The notes beneath the pieces are model-generated. The model worked only from the letters and a program-made list of their open reading frames with translations, was not told the origin of the DNA and searched no databases. Of a stretch of 32,505 nucleotides of DNA, positions 28,462 through 32,505 are shown one piece after another. This DNA comes from CAMEGH01 sp964513905 (lineage in GTDB: Bacteria; Patescibacteriota; Saccharimonadia; Saccharimonadales; Saccharimonadaceae), in assembly GCA_964513905.1 (NCBI GenBank), contig CAZENS010000009.1:1-32505 (forward strand), in the 5' to 3' direction. Every line of letters starts with the position of its first letter. Within the stretch, counting starts at the first letter, position 1. Position numbers and translations under genes: made by a program.

Positions 28462-31272
28462 ATGTCTGAGGTAATTAAAGTTGTAGGCGCAAAAGAGCAT
28501 AATCTAAAAAACATCTCAGTAGAGATTCCAAGAGATAAGCTCGTTGTTATTACAGGATTGAGCGGTAGTGGTAAGTCGAGCCTGGCGTTTGATACGATTT
28601 ATGCCGAAGGCCAGCGGCGATATGTAGAGAGCCTAAGCAGCTACGCTCGACAGTTTTTGGGCATTATGGACAAGCCGGATGCAGAGAGGATTGAGGGGCT
28701 TAGTCCGGCAATTAGTATTGATCAAAAGTCGACTAGTCGTAACCCTCGCTCGACAGTTGCTACAGTAACAGAAATATACGATTACCTTCGTCTATTGTTT
28801 GCGCGTATCGGTGTGCCGCATGACCCTATTACTGGTCGAGAAGTAACAAGGCGTACGAAAGACGATATTATTGATGAGGTTATGTCTATCGACGAGGGGG
28901 TTAGAATTATGCTGCTGGCCCCTGTTGCTAAAGATAAAAAAGGGGAATTTGCACATATTCCAGAGCAGTACAGGCGACAGGGATTTGCGCGTGTTCGGGT
29001 TGATGGTATCGTATATTCGCTGGATGAGTTTCCTGATTTAAATAAGAATGATCGTCACACTATCGAGATAGTGGTGGATAGAATCGTAATTGCGCCAGAT
29101 ATGCGAGGTCGCGTTGCTCAGAGTGTTGAGCAGGCACTTGAAATTGGCGGCGGGATAGTTGGTGTACTGTTTGCAGATTCGAATGAAGTACGGCTGTTGA
29201 GTCAGCGCTATGCGTCAATCGACAATCCAGACATAGAAATACCAGAGCTTGAGCCAAGGTTGTTTAGCTATAATACGCCACAGGGAGCGTGCTCGGTATG
29301 TATGGGGCTGGGGAGTAGGCTCGAGGTTGATCCGGAGCTTGTCTTTAACCCGAACCTTACTATTTCTGAGGGCGCAATTCGACCATATAACCGGATGAAT
29401 AGCGATGCGTGGTATATGAAGCGCTTGCAAGAAGTGGCGAACGCACATAACTTTAGCCTAAAAGTTCCTGTAAAGGAGCTAAGCGAAGAAGATCAAAAGA
29501 AGGTGCTGTATGGTACTGGTGATCAAAAATATCGTGTACTATTAAGCGTTGGCCGACATTACGATTCGACATACGAAGGCGTCATTCCTAATCTTGAGCG
29601 GCGTTGGAAAGAGACAGACAGTGATTTTATCCGCAAAGATATTGAACGATTTATGCGTGAACGGCGCTGTACGGCTTGTGCGGGTGCACGATTAAAGCCG
29701 GTTGTGCTGGCTGTAACAATTCACGGGTACAATATTATGGATATTTGCAGTCTTGGTGTTGATGAGGCGATTGAGTTTTTTGATACCCTAAAACTAACTG
29801 ACACCGAGCAAAAGATTGCTACGATGATCCTAAAAGAAATTGTTTCTCGACTTTCGTTTATGCAGAATGTCGGGTTGAGTTATTTGGAGTTAGGGAGGGC
29901 TGCGAACACACTGAGCGGAGGAGAGGCGCAGAGGATTCGCCTTGCGACACAAATTGGCTCAGGTCTGCAGGGAGTGCTGTATGTTCTGGACGAGCCTTCG
30001 ATTGGTCTACACCAAAGAGACAACGATAAACTTATAGCAACGCTGCGTCACTTGCGAAACCTTGGGAATACTGTGTTGGTGGTGGAACATGATGAAGATA
30101 CTATCCGATCGGCAGATTATTTGATAGACATTGGCCCAGGCGCTGGCGTAAATGGTGGCAATGTTGTTGCGGCCGGTACTCCAGACGAGGTAGCAAAAAA
30201 TGCAAGTAGTATTACTGGCCGATATCTGAGCGGCTCTGAGTCGATTGAGGTTCCAAAAAAGCGCCGTCCACGCAATAAAGACAGGCAGCTTGTTGTACGC
30301 AACGCAAGAGAGAATAACTTAAAATCTATTACTGTTTCGATTCCGCTAGGAGTGATGACGGTTGTAAGCGGCGTGAGTGGTAGCGGAAAATCCACACTAG
30401 TGAATGATATTATCGCAAAAGAACTATCTGCGCGACTACACCGGGCGCATGCCGTGCCGGGCGCACACGACAATATCGAAGGTATTAATCAGCTCGATAA
30501 AATTATTGTCGTAGATCAGTCGCCGATTGGTAGAACGCCTCGCTCTAATCCGGCAACGTATACGGGTATTTTTACTGCTATTCGTGATCTTTTTGCCGGT
30601 ACGCCAGAGGCAAATATCCGTGGATATAAATCTGGAAGATTTAGCTTTAATGTAAAAGGTGGTCGTTGCGAGAATTGTCAGGGTGATGGGGTTATTAAAA
30701 TCGAAATGCATTTTTTGCCAGATGTATATGTTACGTGCGAAGTTTGCGATGGAAAGCGATACAACCGCGAAGCGCTCGAAATAAAGTATAAAGATGCAAC
30801 AATTAGCGATGTACTAGAAATGACAGTTGATACCGCGGCTCGTTTTTTTGAAAACGTTCCTGCAGTACATCGAAAACTGCAAACTTTGGTTGATGTGGGG
30901 CTTGGTTATATTACACTTGGTCAGCCTGCAACAACGTTTAGCGGTGGAGAGGCGCAGAGAATAAAGCTTGCAACCGAATTATCGCGACGAAATACAGGTA
31001 AAACACTATATGTTTTAGATGAGCCAACAACAGGGCTGCATAGTGCTGATGTCAAGCGACTGATTGGAATTCTTCATCAACTTGTTGAGGGTGGCAATAG
31101 TATGATTATTATCGAACATAACCTAGATGTCATAAAAACCGCCGATCACATTATCGATATGGGCCCAGAGGGTGGCGCAGCAGGAGGCGTGGTTGTTGCC
31201 GAGGGAACACCTGAAGATATCGTAAAAAATCAAAAATCAGTTACAGGCACGTTCTTGCAGAGAATGCTTTAA
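28462..31272 (+). CDS. uvrA: Excinuclease ABC subunit A
   Basis: The damage-recognition ATPase of nucleotide excision repair. It is 936 residues, as in E. coli (940). Two ABC cassettes are seen: Walker A GLSGSGKSSLAFD near residue 33 and GVSGSGKSTLVND later, signatures LSGGEAQRIRLAT and FSGGEAQRIKLAT, and VLDEPSIGLH and VLDEPTTGLH. Zinc modules: RRCTACAGARLKP and the module GGRCENCQGDG...CEVCDGKRYN are intact. The first module keeps only CSVC (Cys277, Cys280); its upstream CxxC is replaced by SIDNPDIEIPELEPRLF. ATG 28462 is preferred to the upstream 28387 because the promoter lies between them and the family N-terminus begins here. uvrB and uvrC are not in the window. Confidence 0.97.
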   Translation: MSEVIKVVGAKEHNLKNISVEIPRDKLVVITGLSGSGKSSLAFDTIYAEGQRRYVESLSSYARQFLGIMDKPDAERIEGLSPAISIDQKSTSRNPRSTVATVTEIYDYLRLLFARIGVPHDPITGREVTRRTKDDIIDEVMSIDEGVRIMLLAPVAKDKKGEFAHIPEQYRRQGFARVRVDGIVYSLDEFPDLNKNDRHTIEIVVDRIVIAPDMRGRVAQSVEQALEIGGGIVGVLFADSNEVRLLSQRYASIDNPDIEIPELEPRLFSYNTPQGACSVCMGLGSRLEVDPELVFNPNLTISEGAIRPYNRMNSDAWYMKRLQEVANAHNFSLKVPVKELSEEDQKKVLYGTGDQKYRVLLSVGRHYDSTYEGVIPNLERRWKETDSDFIRKDIERFMRERRCTACAGARLKPVVLAVTIHGYNIMDICSLGVDEAIEFFDTLKLTDTEQKIATMILKEIVSRLSFMQNVGLSYLELGRAANTLSGGEAQRIRLATQIGSGLQGVLYVLDEPSIGLHQRDNDKLIATLRHLRNLGNTVLVVEHDEDTIRSADYLIDIGPGAGVNGGNVVAAGTPDEVAKNASSITGRYLSGSESIEVPKKRRPRNKDRQLVVRNARENNLKSITVSIPLGVMTVVSGVSGSGKSTLVNDIIAKELSARLHRAHAVPGAHDNIEGINQLDKIIVVDQSPIGRTPRSNPATYTGIFTAIRDLFAGTPEANIRGYKSGRFSFNVKGGRCENCQGDGVIKIEMHFLPDVYVTCEVCDGKRYNREALEIKYKDATISDVLEMTVDTAARFFENVPAVHRKLQTLVDVGLGYITLGQPATTFSGGEAQRIKLATELSRRNTGKTLYVLDEPTTGLHSADVKRLIGILHQLVEGGNSMIIIEHNLDVIKTADHIIDMGPEGGAAGGVVVAEGTPEDIVKNQKSVTGTFLQRML

Positions 31273-31282
31273 AGAACTAAAC

Positions 31283-31951
31283 TTATTTAATATTTTTATC
31301 AGATTTTTTTGAGAGAAGCACAAGTAGCTGACGGCGCGTACCTTCAATGATAGTCTTTCGCTTTTCTTTCGATGATAACGCATGAATAACGATTGGAGCT
31401 ACTGATATTAGCACAATAACAATTGCAATAATTTCGATATTTACGCCCATATCTTGCAGTTTTTGACCAATGAAATATCCCAGGTAGGTAAAGCCTGCTG
31501 TCCAGAGGAATCCACCAATGATGTTAAAGAACAGGAAGGTTCGATAGTGCATCTTACTCACGCCGGCAACGATCGGTGTGAAGGTTCGTACAACTGGTAC
31601 AAAGCGTGCGAGCACAATGGCAATTGGGCCGTGCTTTTCAAAAAAGGCTTCTGCTTGAAGAAGATATTTCTTTTTAAAGAATTTAGAATTTGGTTTTTCG
31701 AATAGCTTTCTGCCGACTTTATGCCCAAAGCTGTAGCCAACGTTATCTCCGAGTATTGCTGCAATAAATAGCATCATGACAAAAACATGAATACCAATTG
31801 TAAAAGTACCTTGTTGTACAAGGAATCCAGACATAAATAGTAGGCTGTCTCCAGGCAAAAAGAAGCCAACGAGTAGGCCAGACTCTGCAAAGATAACTGC
31901 GGCAACAGCAAGAGGCCCAAGGTGTGTAATAAATTCTACAAGATGATGCAT
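31283..31951 (-). CDS. DedA-family membrane protein
   Basis: A 222-residue integral membrane protein of the DedA/VTT (SNARE-associated) group, whose members act as flippases or transporters needed for envelope homeostasis. Visible are ITHLGPLAVAAVIFAESGLLVGFFLPGDSLLFMSG in two parts, the conserved FEKHGPIAIVLARFVPVVRTF, and VAGVSKMHYRTFLFFNIIGG. Four to five hydrophobic segments can be seen. The C-terminus is basic and cytoplasmic. Convergent with uvrA (10 bases between stops) and divergent from rplY. The start ATG 31951 follows an extended -10 box by 7 bases. Confidence 0.92.
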   Translation of the reverse strand: MHHLVEFITHLGPLAVAAVIFAESGLLVGFFLPGDSLLFMSGFLVQQGTFTIGIHVFVMMLFIAAILGDNVGYSFGHKVGRKLFEKPNSKFFKKKYLLQAEAFFEKHGPIAIVLARFVPVVRTFTPIVAGVSKMHYRTFLFFNIIGGFLWTAGFTYLGYFIGQKLQDMGVNIEIIAIVIVLISVAPIVIHALSSKEKRKTIIEGTRRQLLVLLSKKSDKNIK

Positions 31952-31958
31952 AATGCTA

Positions 31959-31967
31959 AGTATAGCA
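31959..31967 (-). promoter_or_regulatory. Extended -10 promoter of the DedA gene, predicted leaderless
   Basis: On the minus strand TGCTATACT (31967-31959) ends 7 bases before ATG 31951. Confidence 0.6.
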
Positions 31968-31995
31968 CGCCCATAACGCTAATTACACAGCAGTA

Positions 31996-32004
31996 TGCTA
32001 TAAT
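31996..32004 (+). promoter_or_regulatory. Extended -10 promoter of rplY
   Basis: TGCTATAAT with TATAAT at 31999-32004. The transcript would begin near 32011, leaving a leader of about 52 bases with a classical AAGGAGAG (32053-32060) before ATG 32063. The promoter is 30 bases from the divergent DedA promoter. Confidence 0.6.
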
Positions 32005-32062
32005 AAAAGAATAAATATTAAATATTTCCGGACAAGTATCCGCACAAGCAAGAAGGAGAGAT

Positions 32063-32505
32063 ATGGGAAATAAAATAGAAGTTACACTCGATACGCGTGA
32101 AGTTCGCGGTAAAAAGGTTGCGCAACTACGCAAGGATGGAATTGTACCTGCAGTTGTGTATGGCCCGGGCATGAAGCCTGTGAATGTTCAAATCGCACGG
32201 AATGTAATGGAAAAGGTGTATCGCCAGGCGGGAAACCATACGCCGGTTCATTTAGCTATCGGTGGAAAAAAGCGCATTGCGATGATTAAAGATGTTGAGT
32301 TTGACGTTGTAAAGCACGTTATTACTCACGTTTCATTCCACGCAGTGAAGGCCAATGAGCCAGTTGTGGCTGAGATTCCAATCGAGATTATCGAAGCAAG
32401 CGAAAGCACGGCAGAAAAAGCTGGTCTTGTGATTCTGCAAGCACTTGAAAAGATAGAAGTAAAAGCATTGCCAATGGAACTTCCAGAGGTATTGAATGTT
32501 TCAGC
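32063..32505 (+). CDS. rplY: 50S ribosomal protein L25, CTC form (partial)
   Basis: Binds 5S rRNA in the large subunit. 147 complete codons are visible before the window ends, so the gene is cut at the right edge. The N-terminal L25 domain is clear (VRGKKVAQLRKDGIVPAVVYG, IKDVEFDVVKHVITHVSFHAV), and the beta domain of the longer CTC (general stress protein) form begins (VVAEIPIEIIEASESTAEKAG, ALEKIEVKALPMELPEVLNV). The strong Shine-Dalgarno and real leader contrast with most of its neighbours. Confidence 0.95.
   Translation, partial: MGNKIEVTLDTREVRGKKVAQLRKDGIVPAVVYGPGMKPVNVQIARNVMEKVYRQAGNHTPVHLAIGGKKRIAMIKDVEFDVVKHVITHVSFHAVKANEPVVAEIPIEIIEASESTAEKAGLVILQALEKIEVKALPMELPEVLNVS

Overview
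The window looks like a chromosomal piece of a Patescibacteria (CPR) bacterium, most likely Candidatus Saccharibacteria (TM7). The grounds are compact genes, very short intergenic gaps, moderate GC, a reduced alanyl-tRNA synthetase, an actinobacteria-like RpfB protein, and CPR-style pairing of an FtsA/PilM-like ATPase with a membrane-anchored partner. The lineage call is inference from gene content. Two 100-base N runs (21370-21469 and 26189-26288) mark scaffold gaps.

Layout, left to right. A tRNA-Glu on the minus strand is followed by an intracellular GH5 glucanase-like enzyme and a glycolytic block (pyk, pgk, tpiA). Next come an acidic tail-anchored protein and a PcrA/UvrD helicase. The cluster rpfB-like, rsmA (ksgA), metG, tatD recalls an order known from Actinobacteria and Bacillus. 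Two small unknown genes precede a sulfur/tRNA-thiolation operon (cysteine desulfurase, DUF218 membrane protein, mnmA) and alaS. A convergent unknown gene follows, then the ATPase/partner pair, ruvX and mltG. A structured leader RNA precedes a LysM-CHAP cell-wall hydrolase that appears to start at ATT. Then obg, a non-coding tandem-repeat locus, exonuclease I, a small membrane protein, uvrA, a DedA protein and the start of rplY (ribosomal protein L25/CTC).

The most unusual region is 25923-26543. A near-consensus promoter and an intrinsic terminator bracket a non-coding transcription unit. It holds at least four copies of a 51-nt core spaced at a 103-bp period. Each core begins with the mini-ORF ATG CTG TCC ATG TAA behind a Shine-Dalgarno-like purine run. 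The array is flanked by a perfect 13-bp inverted repeat and a 13-bp hairpin that allow alternative folds. I do not recognise it as a known RNA family. The second candidate is the roughly 225-nt leader at 23152-23377, which folds on paper into a three-way junction and ends in a strong ribosome site followed by ATT.

A window-wide theme is that at least twelve genes have a TATAAT-like box only 5-10 bases upstream of the start codon, most often exactly 7. This predicts leaderless mRNAs. Genes with real Shine-Dalgarno sites form a separate class. Of 27 complete genes, 16 end in TAG, 10 in TAA and only one in TGA.
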